A stretch of 64,000 bases of DNA, taken from the NCBI RefSeq assembly GCF_002483315.1, contig NZ_DLHR01000028.1, forward strand, positions 62,001 through 126,000, in the 5' to 3' direction. A model generated the notes under the pieces. That model searched no databases. It was not told the DNA's origin and worked only from the letters and a program-made list of their open reading frames with translations. Every line of letters begins with the position of its first letter. The stretch's first letter is position 1. This DNA is from Flavobacterium sp. UBA7663 (lineage in GTDB: Bacteria; Bacteroidota; Bacteroidia; Flavobacteriales; Flavobacteriaceae). Both the position numbers and the translations under genes were made by a program. This document shows, one piece after another, positions 1-8,379 of the stretch.

Positions 1-1266
1 TAAAATTACTGTTGGGAAAGTAGAAATCATACCTGTTGCTAAACCAGCGATTACGTTAGTTCCTGCTCCAGTTGACGATTTTTGTACGATTGCTAGAACA
101 GGTTTTGTACCTAATCCTGTGTAATATTCAGTTACTGATGAAATTGCACCACCAACAAATAATCCAATTAAAGATGCATAGAAAACTCTCATTGAAGAAA
201 TATCTTGAATTCCTTCACCAAAGAATGACATTTGCATAGTTTCTGGCAACATCATATCTATTAAGAAAAAACATGCAACAGCAGTTAAAACGATAGAAAC
301 CCAGTTTCCAATGTTTAATGCTTTTTGAACTTGCGCTTCTTTAGCATCGTCGCTTGAAATTTTAACTAACATTGTTCCAATGATAGAAAATAAAATTCCG
401 AAACCAGCGATTGCCATTGGTAATAAAATTGGTCCAATTCCGCCAAAAGCATCATCGATTTTACCACCCATATCTTTAATTACATAATTTCCTAAAACCA
501 TTGCAGCTAAAACAGTTGCTACATACGAACCGAATAAATCGGCACCCATTCCGGCAACGTCTCCAACGTTATCACCTACGTTATCTGCAATTGTAGCAGG
601 ATTACGTGGATCATCTTCTGGAATTCCTGCTTCTACTTTTCCTACTAAGTCAGCACCTACATCGGCAGCTTTAGTGTAAATTCCTCCGCCTACACGAGCG
701 AACAATGCGATAGATTCAGCTCCAAGAGAAAATCCCGCTAAAGTTTCAAGAACGATAGTCATGTCATCTGTTGATGTCCATTCTCCGTTCATGAAAAATC
801 TAAAGAATATAATAAAGAATCCTGTCAAACCTAATACCGCTAAACCTGCAACACCTAATCCCATTACGGTTCCACCACCAAAAGACACTTTTAAAGCTTG
901 TGGTAAACTTGTACGAGCGGCTTGCGTAGTTCTAACATTAGTTTTAGTTGCGATTTTCATTCCAATATTACCTGCATAAGCAGAAAATATAGCTCCGAAA
1001 ATAAATGCAATTACGATTAACCAATGTGTTGTTGGAACAATAAATGAAATTCCCGCAAGAACCACACTCGCTCCAAGAACGAAAAACGTTAATAATTTGT
1101 ATTCTGCTTTTAAAAAGGCTAAGGCTCCTTCGTAGATGTAATCTGAAATTTCTTTCATTTTTCCATCTCCAGCGTCTTGTTTAAGAACCCAAGCGCGTTT
1201 GAAAGCCATAAATGCTAACCCTAATAGTGCCATGACTATTGGTACATAAATCATCATTGATTCCAT
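1..1266 (-). CDS. hppA: Membrane-bound ion-pumping pyrophosphatase, partial (C-terminal part outside the window)
   Basis: This is the first 422 residues of an integral membrane pyrophosphatase, which couples PPi hydrolysis to H+ or Na+ export across the inner membrane. The frame is open from the ATG at 1266 to base 1, so the gene continues off the window; family members usually have about 660-800 residues. The family signature is plain: DVGADLVGKVE followed by IPEDDPRNPATIADNVGDN and GADLFGSY, which form the Mg-PPi site. Many hydrophobic helices surround it. The residue that decides potassium dependence and the ion-selectivity residues lie mostly in the missing part, so H+ versus Na+ cannot be told. 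It lies directly downstream of the soluble pyrophosphatase gene, separated by a terminator hairpin. Confidence 0.95.
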   Translation of the reverse strand, partial: MESMMIYVPIVMALLGLAFMAFKRAWVLKQDAGDGKMKEISDYIYEGALAFLKAEYKLLTFFVLGASVVLAGISFIVPTTHWLIVIAFIFGAIFSAYAGNIGMKIATKTNVRTTQAARTSLPQALKVSFGGGTVMGLGVAGLAVLGLTGFFIIFFRFFMNGEWTSTDDMTIVLETLAGFSLGAESIALFARVGGGIYTKAADVGADLVGKVEAGIPEDDPRNPATIADNVGDNVGDVAGMGADLFGSYVATVLAAMVLGNYVIKDMGGKIDDAFGGIGPILLPMAIAGFGILFSIIGTMLVKISSDDAKEAQVQKALNIGNWVSIVLTAVACFFLIDMMLPETMQMSFFGEGIQDISSMRVFYASLIGLFVGGAISSVTEYYTGLGTKPVLAIVQKSSTGAGTNVIAGLATGMISTFPTVIL

Positions 1267-1324
1267 AAAATATAAATTAGTTTTTTTGTTTGTTAATTTT
1301 ATGGTAATATTAAGAAAATAAAAC

Positions 1325-1361
1325 AAAAAAGGCAATATTTTTAGAAAAATACTGCCTTTTT
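1325..1361 (-). terminator. Intrinsic terminator downstream of ppa
   Basis: Two 12-base arms (1331-1342 and 1345-1356) pair across a 2-base loop. In the minus-strand RNA the single imperfect position becomes a G-U pair. A-rich and T-rich flanks give a U-tract on either strand. It lies just after the ppa stop and before the hppA start. Confidence 0.7.
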
Positions 1362-1381
1362 ATTTATTAGGAACCTACAAA

Positions 1382-1912
1382 TTATTTAATACTAAACAAT
1401 CCTTCTGGTTTATTTTCGATTTCATTGAAACGATTCGTACATTTTGTCAAAATTTCTTTTGCTTCATTAACATCTCCCCAACCTTCAACATCTACTTTTT
1501 TGTTTTCTAAATCTTTATACACTTGGAAAAAGTGCTCGATTTCTTTAATTAAGTGTGGATTTACATCACTTAAATCGTTTAATTTATTCCAAATTGGATC
1601 AGAAACCGGTACACAAATTACTTTTTCATCTGGACCTTTATCGTCAGCCATGTGAAAAACACCGATAGGTTTTACTTCCATAACACAACCTGGAAATGTT
1701 GGTTCGTTAACTAAAACCAAAACATCTAATGGATCACCATCTAATGCTAACGTTTCTGGAATAAATCCGTAATCTGCTGGATACATCATTGACGAAAATA
1801 ACATTCTGTCAAAACGCATTCTTTTTAATTCAAAATCGTATTCGTATTTGTTTCTACTTCCTCTTGGAATCTCAATCAATACATCAAATGTAGTAACTTT
1901 ATCTGCTGTCAT
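1382..1912 (-). CDS. ppa: Soluble family I inorganic pyrophosphatase
   Basis: This 176-residue cytoplasmic enzyme hydrolyses PPi to phosphate, pulling biosynthetic reactions forward. The N-terminal EIPRGSRNKYEYD block and the family I signature DGDPLDV at residues 58-63, whose aspartates bind the catalytic metals, are intact. The length is normal for bacterial family I enzymes. A strong Bacteroidetes-type promoter lies upstream (1939-1970) and a terminator follows, so it is probably monocistronic. The next gene on the same strand is a membrane pyrophosphatase, which places both PPi-consuming enzymes side by side. Confidence 0.96.
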   Translation of the reverse strand: MTADKVTTFDVLIEIPRGSRNKYEYDFELKRMRFDRMLFSSMMYPADYGFIPETLALDGDPLDVLVLVNEPTFPGCVMEVKPIGVFHMADDKGPDEKVICVPVSDPIWNKLNDLSDVNPHLIKEIEHFFQVYKDLENKKVDVEGWGDVNEAKEILTKCTNRFNEIENKPEGLFSIK

Positions 1913-1938
1913 TTTATCTTATGTTTTTAAAACGGGTG

Positions 1939-1970
1939 CAAAGTTACCACTATAAAACATGAGAAACAAA
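1939..1970 (-). promoter_or_regulatory. Promoter of ppa (TTTG-N20-TAACTTTG)
   Basis: On the minus strand TTTG (1970-1967) and TAACTTTG (1946-1939) are 20 bases apart, an exact match to the Bacteroidetes -33/-7 consensus TTTG/TAnnTTTG. The -7 element ends 26 bases upstream of the ppa ATG. Confidence 0.65.
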
Positions 1971-1995
1971 AGAGTTTTGCAAAAAAAATATAGGT

Positions 1996-4479
1996 TTAGA
2001 AATAAAAACCGAAAGAAGCTCTTACAGCAAATTTTCTAGCATCTGGCATTTCTAAGTAACTTCCTCTCCAAGCAAAATCGACACGCAATACTTTGAAGAT
2101 GTTTCCAACTCCTGCGTGGTATTCCCAATAAATATCTTCTGGAGCAATATACGTTAAACCTGAAGCATTTAACATTACATTTTCATCAGAAACTCTTCCG
2201 TAAACGCCTTTGATTCCGATGATTTCACGTAAATTTAATTTTCTTAAAAGAGGAACTCTCGAAAACAATCTTCCGTTAAAATGGTGTTCAAAATGTAAAG
2301 AAGCATATTCATCTGCCACAAAATCGTAGTAATCTAATAAATTATAAGTGTTTTCGATTACAAACCAAGATTGATTTCCAGGAATTACTCCCATTAAACC
2401 AAGTGGCACTTCTCCGAAAATTTTTCCTGTTTCGAAAGTGGTAAATAATCGACCAAAACCACCAATTAAAGCTGGTTGACGATAATAAAGTTGTAATTTT
2501 TGATAATTAAAATCACTATTTAACACTCCTTTTAAGCCGTTACTATAACTTAGGAAAACTCGAGCATAATTGAAATCTACATCCATACGATCAACACCAT
2601 AACCTACGGTTTTACGTTTTGGAGTATATTCTGCAACAAAGTTTATTTCCGATTGCTTTACTTCACTTTTAATTTCGGTTTGAGTCAAATCGGTATAATA
2701 ATCCAAACTAAATTCGTTTGATGCCGATTTTAATGTTCTGTACGTTAAATTCGTTTGAAAAGTAAAATTCTTTGCTGGCTCTATTTCAAATCCTAAAGTA
2801 GTAAGATTAACAGAAGTTAATTGGTTATTAACACCACTTGCAAAAAGTGCTGATGAAGCAAAACTTCTTCCTAAAACATCATTAGAAGTTGTTAAACTAA
2901 CCCCCATTTGTTCTACATCGCGACGATTACCTACGGATAAAATCAATCTTTTGTTTGGATTCACCATCCATCTACCCGAAATTCCATATTTGAATTGGTT
3001 GTCTCTAAATCCGTAAGCCGTGTAACCTTGAATTCGCCACTTATCATTAGAACCAAAATAAGTTCTACCACCAGCTCTTAATCTTTGACCTTCAACATCG
3101 TTATATCCAAAGGTTGAAAATATTGGACCATAATCCATTTTCCATTTTGGAATTTCAATATAACCACTTCCCAAAATTGAGGCAAGACTGTAAATTCGTT
3201 TAAAACGCGGCACTTCTTTTAAAGTATCGAGCATTTTGTAAATTCCAGCTTCGTTTTTATTTAAAGCTTCAAATCGATTGGCTTCCCAATATTCATCGGG
3301 TTTATTAAAAACAGCATTATCATAGAAATTGACTTCTTTTTTATAGAATTTATCGTCTTTCTTAATGTTGAATTTATGATTTTTAGCAAGAGTTGTTCTT
3401 TTTCCGTAAACCCCTTTCGATTCTTCTTTTTTAGAAAAACTAAAATCAGACATCATGTAATCTCTTGTCAATAAAAAAACGGAATCATTTAAAACTTCAT
3501 ATTCTTGTTCAATATAAATCTCTTTTACCCAGTTGATGTTAGCACTTTTACTTGCTTCTAAATTAATTTTCTTAATAGCAAAAGTGGTGTCGTTTACCCA
3601 AAAATCACCTTTAAACGTTAATTCATTTTTACGTCTTGGATAGTATACAATATTATAACACCATTTGTTATCGATATACATACTATCATTTAAAACGTAA
3701 TTATAAACATTGATTCCTGTTCTTGATAATGGACTTACGAAATCTTTATCGAAAAATTTCAAGTAATTGTCATAGATATCAAAATCAGCATATAAATCTT
3801 TGATGAAGGTGTTTACTCCATCACCTGAACCAAATCCAGAATTTTTATTGGCTTTTGTAATTTCTTTTGTTTTTTTAGCTTCATTATCACCATAAACTTC
3901 GCTTAGTGTTTCATTGATGAAAATTGGCAAAAATGTTTTTCCGGAAATACTTGAAGTATCAATTTGGTCAAAAACAAATTCCATCCCTTTGAACACTTTA
4001 CTATTCATGAAAGCGGAATCGATGGTATTTAAGTCAAATTCAACTTTTTCGTACTTATCGTATTCATATTGTTTGAACATTTTGAGTCCGTTCTTTCTTC
4101 TACGTTCCCAAATTTTTCGCAAAATATCAATTGCAGGATTGTTCTTTTTTGAAGTTTTACCCGTATAAATAACCACTTCTTTAAGTTCGGTTCCCGACTT
4201 TAATTGAATTTTTAAACCTGAATTTAAACCCGGCTTTAATGAAATTTCTTTCTTTTCGAATCCAACATAAGAAACCACTAAAGTGGAATAGTTCTCTTTA
4301 GATTCAAAATAGAAATTTCCATTTTCATCAGTAATAACTCCTTCTTTTGAGTTTTTAAATATAACATTTGCAAAAGCAATGGGTTCATCAAACTCATCCG
4401 TTACTTTACCGCCCACCTTAGTTTGTCCTAAAAGTACCGAGCTTACAAATAAAAAGAATAATACAATTTTTGTCTTCAT
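1996..4479 (-). CDS. DUF5686 outer-membrane protein with carboxypeptidase-regulatory-like domain
   Basis: This protein has 827 residues from the chosen start. A signal peptide (MKTKIVLFFLFVSSVLLGQ) is followed by a CarboxypepD_reg-like beta-sandwich at about residues 20-100 (TKVGGKVTDEFDEPIAFANV). A long region typical of DUF5686 follows and ends in aromatic-rich amphipathic strands (final residues ASFGFYF) that look like an outer-membrane beta-barrel. The frame is open to 4521, but that extension runs through a perfect terminator hairpin (4489-4518), so the ATG at 4479 is the sensible start. The family is common in Bacteroidetes and its function is not established. The architecture resembles a TonB-dependent receptor without a plug domain. 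Confidence 0.85.
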   Translation of the reverse strand: MKTKIVLFFLFVSSVLLGQTKVGGKVTDEFDEPIAFANVIFKNSKEGVITDENGNFYFESKENYSTLVVSYVGFEKKEISLKPGLNSGLKIQLKSGTELKEVVIYTGKTSKKNNPAIDILRKIWERRRKNGLKMFKQYEYDKYEKVEFDLNTIDSAFMNSKVFKGMEFVFDQIDTSSISGKTFLPIFINETLSEVYGDNEAKKTKEITKANKNSGFGSGDGVNTFIKDLYADFDIYDNYLKFFDKDFVSPLSRTGINVYNYVLNDSMYIDNKWCYNIVYYPRRKNELTFKGDFWVNDTTFAIKKINLEASKSANINWVKEIYIEQEYEVLNDSVFLLTRDYMMSDFSFSKKEESKGVYGKRTTLAKNHKFNIKKDDKFYKKEVNFYDNAVFNKPDEYWEANRFEALNKNEAGIYKMLDTLKEVPRFKRIYSLASILGSGYIEIPKWKMDYGPIFSTFGYNDVEGQRLRAGGRTYFGSNDKWRIQGYTAYGFRDNQFKYGISGRWMVNPNKRLILSVGNRRDVEQMGVSLTTSNDVLGRSFASSALFASGVNNQLTSVNLTTLGFEIEPAKNFTFQTNLTYRTLKSASNEFSLDYYTDLTQTEIKSEVKQSEINFVAEYTPKRKTVGYGVDRMDVDFNYARVFLSYSNGLKGVLNSDFNYQKLQLYYRQPALIGGFGRLFTTFETGKIFGEVPLGLMGVIPGNQSWFVIENTYNLLDYYDFVADEYASLHFEHHFNGRLFSRVPLLRKLNLREIIGIKGVYGRVSDENVMLNASGLTYIAPEDIYWEYHAGVGNIFKVLRVDFAWRGSYLEMPDARKFAVRASFGFYF

Positions 4480-4482
4480 AGG

Positions 4483-4518
4483 AAAAAAAAACTTCATCAG
4501 AATGTCCTGATGAAGTTT
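4483..4518 (-). terminator. Intrinsic terminator downstream of pdhB
   Basis: Perfect 12-base arms (4489-4500 and 4507-4518) surround a 6-base loop. On the minus strand the hairpin is followed by an uninterrupted T-run (4491-4483). It separates pdhB from the DUF5686 gene and fixes that gene's start at 4479. Confidence 0.85.
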
Positions 4519-4538
4519 CAAATATAATAAGTTAATTG

Positions 4539-5516
4539 TTATTTATACAAAACTTTTTTAACAGCTTTAATAACATCTTGCGCATTAGGCAACCATTCTT
4601 TTAATAAAGTTGGTGAATAAGGCGCTGGAGTATCAGCAGTTGTAATTCTTTGAACTGGAGCATCTAAGTAATCAAATGCTTTTTCTTGTACCATATATGT
4701 TATCTCAGAAGCAACTGAAGCAAATGGCCAAGCTTCTTCTAAAACTACTAATCTATTTGTTTTTTTAACCGAATTCAAAATCGTATCATAATCCATAGGA
4801 CGAACGGTTCTTAAATCGATAATTTCACAAGAGATATTTTCTTTTGCTAATTCATCAGCTGCAGCGTAAGCCTCTTTGATAATTTTACCAAAAGAAACAA
4901 TCGTAACATCTGTACCTTCTCTTTTTATATCGGCAACTCCTAATGGAATCGTATATTCTCCTTCTGGCACTTCACCTTTGTCACCATACATTTGTTCTGA
5001 TTCCATGAAAATAACTGGATCATTATCACGAATAGCTGATTTTAATAAACCTTTTGCATCGTAAACAGAAGAAGGAACTACTACTTTTAATCCTGGAGTG
5101 TTAGCAAACCAGTTTTCAAAAGCTTGTGAGTGTGTTGCACCTAACTGACCTGCAGAAGCTGTTGGACCTCTAAATACCATTGGCATTGGAAATTGTCCAG
5201 CAGACATTTGACGCATTTTTGCAGCGTTATTGATAATTTGGTCAATTCCCACTAATGAGAAGTTGAACGTCATGAACTCTACAATAGGACGATTCCCATT
5301 CATAGCCGAACCTACAGCAATTCCTGCAAATCCTAACTCTGCAATTGGTGTATCAATTACACGTTTTGGTCCAAACTCATCTAGCATACCTTTTGAAGCT
5401 TTGTAAGCTCCATTATATTCTGCTACTTCTTCACCCATTAAATATATTGATTCATCGCGACGCATTTCTTCGCTCATCGCTTCACAAATAGCTTCTCTAA
5501 ATTGTATCGTTCTCAT
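4539..5516 (-). CDS. pdhB: Pyruvate dehydrogenase E1 component, beta subunit
   Basis: This is a 325-residue thiamine-diphosphate-dependent transketolase-like beta subunit that, with E1 alpha, decarboxylates pyruvate. Typical blocks are GEEVAEYNGAYKASKGML near the N-terminus, FGPKRVIDTPIAELGFAGIAVGSAM, FRGPTASAGQLGATHSQAFE and the C-terminal transketolase domain with EAWPFASVASEI. The ATG at 5516 (MRTIQFREAI) is preferred over an upstream in-frame ATG at 5549, because a -7 element (5547-5554) overlaps the latter. The alpha subunit and E2/E3 genes are not adjacent, so the complex is encoded at more than one locus. Confidence 0.93.
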   Translation of the reverse strand: MRTIQFREAICEAMSEEMRRDESIYLMGEEVAEYNGAYKASKGMLDEFGPKRVIDTPIAELGFAGIAVGSAMNGNRPIVEFMTFNFSLVGIDQIINNAAKMRQMSAGQFPMPMVFRGPTASAGQLGATHSQAFENWFANTPGLKVVVPSSVYDAKGLLKSAIRDNDPVIFMESEQMYGDKGEVPEGEYTIPLGVADIKREGTDVTIVSFGKIIKEAYAAADELAKENISCEIIDLRTVRPMDYDTILNSVKKTNRLVVLEEAWPFASVASEITYMVQEKAFDYLDAPVQRITTADTPAPYSPTLLKEWLPNAQDVIKAVKKVLYK

Positions 5517-5546
5517 GAAAAGTAATTTCTTTTGAATTATGATTGG

Positions 5547-5554
5547 CAAAAGTA
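5547..5554 (-). promoter_or_regulatory. -7 element of pdhB
   Basis: TACTTTTG on the minus strand matches TAnnTTTG about 30 bases upstream of the pdhB ATG. I see no good TTTG partner at 19-20 bases. It supports the shorter pdhB start. Confidence 0.45.
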
Positions 5555-5748
5555 AGAAAAATAAAATTATTCTAATTCGTTATTAAAAAAAATGGCAACA
5601 CTTTCTACTAAAACGTTTTAGCGTTAAAAATATTCAATCAAAACACAAAACACAATCATGTAATTAAACTATTCCTAAAAAAAAGCTAATTTATCTAAGA
5701 AAAACATATTTATTATGCGTGCATAGTTTTTATTTAGAAATTATTTTG

Positions 5749-5756
5749 TATTTTTG
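5749..5756 (+). promoter_or_regulatory. -7 element of etfB
   Basis: TATTTTTG matches TAnnTTTG and ends 34 bases before the etfB ATG. A clear -33 element is not visible; only T-rich sequence occupies that place. The rest of the 5517-5790 divergent region is AT-rich and shows nothing else I can name. Confidence 0.45.
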
Positions 5757-5790
5757 GGACAGAAAATATTCACTAACAAAATACATAAAA

Positions 5791-6537
5791 ATGAAAATAT
5801 TAGTTTGCATCAGTCACGTACCTGATACTACTTCAAAGATTAATTTTGTCAATGGTGACAGTGAGTTTGACACTAACGGTGTTCAATTTGTAATTAATCC
5901 TAATGATGAATTTGGTTTAACAAGAGCCATTTGGTTTAAAGAGCAACAAGGCGCAAATGTTACGGTTGTAAATGTTGGTGGAGCTGACGCTGAAGCAACT
6001 TTAAGAAAAGCATTAGCAATTGGAGCAGACGAAGCTATTCGTATTAATGCAAACCCAACAGACGGAATGTTTGTTGCAAAACAATTAGCTGAAGTTGTTA
6101 AAAACGGAGGTTATGATTTAGTAATTGCTGGAAAAGAATCATTAGACTATAATGGCGGAATGGTTCCTGGAATGGTTGCTGGATTATTAGGTTACAATTT
6201 CGTAAACGCTTGTGTTGGTATTGATGTAAATGGAAACGAAGCAAAAGTAACTAGAGAAATTGACGGTGGAAAAGAAACAATTTCTGCAGGTTTACCATTA
6301 ATTATTGGTGGTCAAAAAGGTTTAGTAGAAGAAAAAGATTTACGTATTCCAAACATGAGAGGAATCATGATGGCAAGAACTAAAGCTTTAACTTTAGTAG
6401 AACCAACAGGAGACGCAACAGCAACTAAAGCGGTTAAATTTGAAAAACCAGCTGCTAAATCAGCAGTTAAATTAGTAAATGCTGACAACTTAGATGAGTT
6501 AATTAACTTATTACATAACGAAGCGAAAGTTATCTAA
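5791..6537 (+). CDS. etfB: Electron transfer flavoprotein, beta subunit
   Basis: This 248-residue ETF beta chain, with EtfA, carries electrons from acyl-CoA and related dehydrogenases to the respiratory chain. Diagnostic sequence includes the N-terminal MKILVCISHVPDTTSKI, GADEAIRI and the ETF beta signature region with GKESLDYNGGMVPGMVA. The open frame extends 24 codons further upstream, but that part overlaps the likely -7 element; the ATG at 5791 begins with the family's normal N-terminus. etfA follows after 25 bases, so the two form an operon ending in a terminator near 7569. No ETF-quinone oxidoreductase gene is adjacent. Confidence 0.95.
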   Translation: MKILVCISHVPDTTSKINFVNGDSEFDTNGVQFVINPNDEFGLTRAIWFKEQQGANVTVVNVGGADAEATLRKALAIGADEAIRINANPTDGMFVAKQLAEVVKNGGYDLVIAGKESLDYNGGMVPGMVAGLLGYNFVNACVGIDVNGNEAKVTREIDGGKETISAGLPLIIGGQKGLVEEKDLRIPNMRGIMMARTKALTLVEPTGDATATKAVKFEKPAAKSAVKLVNADNLDELINLLHNEAKVI

Positions 6538-6562
6538 TTTCAAACCTAAAAATTAAAGAATC

Positions 6563-7531
6563 ATGTCGATATTAATATATGCTGAATCAGCAGAAGGAAA
6601 AATTAAAAAAGTAGCATTCGAATTAGCTTCTTACGCAAAAAAAGTAGCTGCTTCAATGGGAACAACAGTTACCGCTGTAACTATCAACAACTCTGACAAC
6701 AGTGCTTTAGCAGCTTACGGAGTAGACAAAGTTTTAAACGTTTCTAACGATAAATTAAACAACTTTAGCGCAAAAGCTTACGCTGATGTAATTGCTCAAG
6801 CGGCTAAAAAAGAAGGAACTCAAATCGTTTTAGTTTCTTCAACAACAGATAGTTTATATTTAGCACCATTGGTTGCTGTAGCTTTAGAAGCAGGTTATGC
6901 TTCAAATGTTGTAGCGTTACCAGAAAGCACTTCGCCTTTCCAAGTAAAAAGAACTGCTTTCTCAAACAAAGCTTTCAATATTACTGAAATTTCAACTCCA
7001 GTAAAAGTATTAGGAATTGCTAAAAACTCTTTCGGATTAGTAGAAAATGCTGCTGCTATGACTGAAGAAAGTTTCGCACCATCATTAAACGATGCGGATT
7101 TCGGAATCAAAGTTGAAAACGTAGAAAAAGTAACTGGAAAAGTAACTATTGCTGATGCGGAAATCGTAGTTTCTGCTGGTCGTGGAATGAAAGGTCCAGA
7201 AAACTGGGGAATGATTGAAGAATTAGCTTCTGTTTTAGGTGCGGCAACTGCATGTTCTAAACCAGTTTCTGACATCGGATGGAGACCTCACAGCGAGCAC
7301 GTTGGACAAACTGGAAAACCAGTAGCTTCTAACTTATATATTGCTGTTGGTATTTCTGGAGCAATCCAACACATTGCAGGTATTAACTCTTCAAAAGTAA
7401 AAGTAGTTATCAACACAGATCCAGAAGCGCCTTTCTTTAAAGTTGCTGATTATGGTGTTGTAGGTGATGCTTTCACTGTAGTGCCTCAATTAATTGAAAA
7501 ATTAAAAGCATTTAAAGCAAGCAACTCGTAA
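6563..7531 (+). CDS. etfA: Electron transfer flavoprotein, alpha subunit
   Basis: This 322-residue ETF alpha chain binds FAD in its C-terminal domain. The FAD-binding half is clear from about residue 205 onward: SAGRGMKGPENWGM, GAATACSKPVSDIGW, the conserved HVGQTGKPV and YIAVGISGAIQHIAGI, and the final NTDPEAPFFKVADYGVVGD block. Length is normal for short bacterial EtfA. It is the second gene of the etfBA operon and is followed by a terminator hairpin. Confidence 0.95.
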   Translation: MSILIYAESAEGKIKKVAFELASYAKKVAASMGTTVTAVTINNSDNSALAAYGVDKVLNVSNDKLNNFSAKAYADVIAQAAKKEGTQIVLVSSTTDSLYLAPLVAVALEAGYASNVVALPESTSPFQVKRTAFSNKAFNITEISTPVKVLGIAKNSFGLVENAAAMTEESFAPSLNDADFGIKVENVEKVTGKVTIADAEIVVSAGRGMKGPENWGMIEELASVLGAATACSKPVSDIGWRPHSEHVGQTGKPVASNLYIAVGISGAIQHIAGINSSKVKVVINTDPEAPFFKVADYGVVGDAFTVVPQLIEKLKAFKASNS

Positions 7532-7568
7532 TAAAATAGTTGTTTAAAAAATATATTAAATTAAAATT

Positions 7569-7601
7569 AGAGTTATCTTTGTTTAGATAGCTCTTTTTTT
7601 T
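7569..7601 (+). terminator. Intrinsic terminator of the etfBA operon
   Basis: Ten-base arms (7569-7578 and 7585-7594), with one wobble pair, enclose a 6-base loop and lead straight into a run of seven or more T, 38 bases after the etfA stop. Confidence 0.75.
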
Positions 7602-7640
7602 ATTTTTGGAGCGACCCGAGTGGTAACGAATTGACGAAGT

Positions 7641-7669
7641 AATGGCTAACCGTTTTTCTGTTAGCCATT
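7641..7669 (+). other. Second perfect hairpin in the etfA-bfn gap
   Basis: A perfect 10-base inverted repeat (7641-7650 and 7660-7669) with a 9-base loop is followed by TTC rather than a long T-run. It could be a back-up terminator or a leader structure for the next gene, which starts 68 bases later. The segment before it (about 7608-7640) is noticeably GC-richer than the surrounding intergenic DNA. Confidence 0.4.
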
Positions 7670-7737
7670 TTCTGACTTTGTGATGATGTTTAAAAATCCA
7701 AATCAGGCATCAAAGAAATGATAATTAACAATTTGAA

Positions 7738-8361
7738 ATGAGTTTAGTAAAATTAACTATAAAAGGTATTTCCTATAGCCAAACGCAAAACGGAGCTTAT
7801 GCCTTAATCTTAAATGAAGTGGATGGTGATCGAAAACTACCTATTGTTATCGGTGCTTTTGAAGCTCAATCTATTGCTATTGCTTTAGAAAAAGAAATCA
7901 AGCCACCTCGACCACTTACACACGATTTATTTAAAAGTTTTGCCGACCGATTTGATATCGTGGTAAAACAAGTGATTATTCATAAATTAGTCGATGGTGT
8001 TTTCTATTCAAGTATTATTTGCGAAAGAGACAAAATCGAAGAAATTATCGATGCCAGAACTTCGGATGCGATTGCTTTAGCGTTACGCTTTAATGCTCCT
8101 ATTTTTACTTACAAAAACATTTTAGACAAAGCGGGAATTTACCTAAGCATCAATCCTTCAGAAAATACCGAAAATCAGGAAAACGATGACATTCTTTCAA
8201 CTCCAGAAACTTTTGGACAAGAAGACGTAGTTGTTCCTGCCGATAGTTATTCAGGATATTCACTAAAAGAATTATACGAAAAACTAGACGAAGCTGTGCA
8301 AAACGAAGACTACGAAAAAGCAGCAAAAATTAGAGACGAAATCTCAAAAAAAGAATCTTAA
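7738..8361 (+). CDS. Bifunctional nuclease (BFN/DUF151) family protein with C-terminal UVR motif
   Basis: The 207-residue protein combines a BFN/DUF151 domain (about residues 1-135) with a UvrB/UvrC-interaction (UVR) motif at about residues 178-205. BFN blocks include LPIVIGAFEAQSIAIALE, RPLTHDLFKSF and ARTSDAIALALRFNAPIF. The UVR motif reads ELYEKLDEAVQNEDYEKAAK and continues with IRDEI. A plant BFN homologue was reported to have DNase and RNase activity; the bacterial role is unsettled. UVR motifs mediate contacts in UvrB/UvrC and also occur in McsA and ClpC-type proteins, so a DNA-repair link is only an inference. The nucleoside permease gene starts 18 bases downstream, suggesting an operon. 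Confidence 0.88.
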   Translation: MSLVKLTIKGISYSQTQNGAYALILNEVDGDRKLPIVIGAFEAQSIAIALEKEIKPPRPLTHDLFKSFADRFDIVVKQVIIHKLVDGVFYSSIICERDKIEEIIDARTSDAIALALRFNAPIFTYKNILDKAGIYLSINPSENTENQENDDILSTPETFGQEDVVVPADSYSGYSLKELYEKLDEAVQNEDYEKAAKIRDEISKKES

Positions 8362-8379
8362 TACTTTAACTATAACAGT

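Noticed and set aside
4480..4521. Upstream extension of the DUF5686 gene to an ATG at 4521
   Set aside because: It contains a perfect rho-independent terminator for pdhB and precedes the signal peptide, so it is not plausible as coding.
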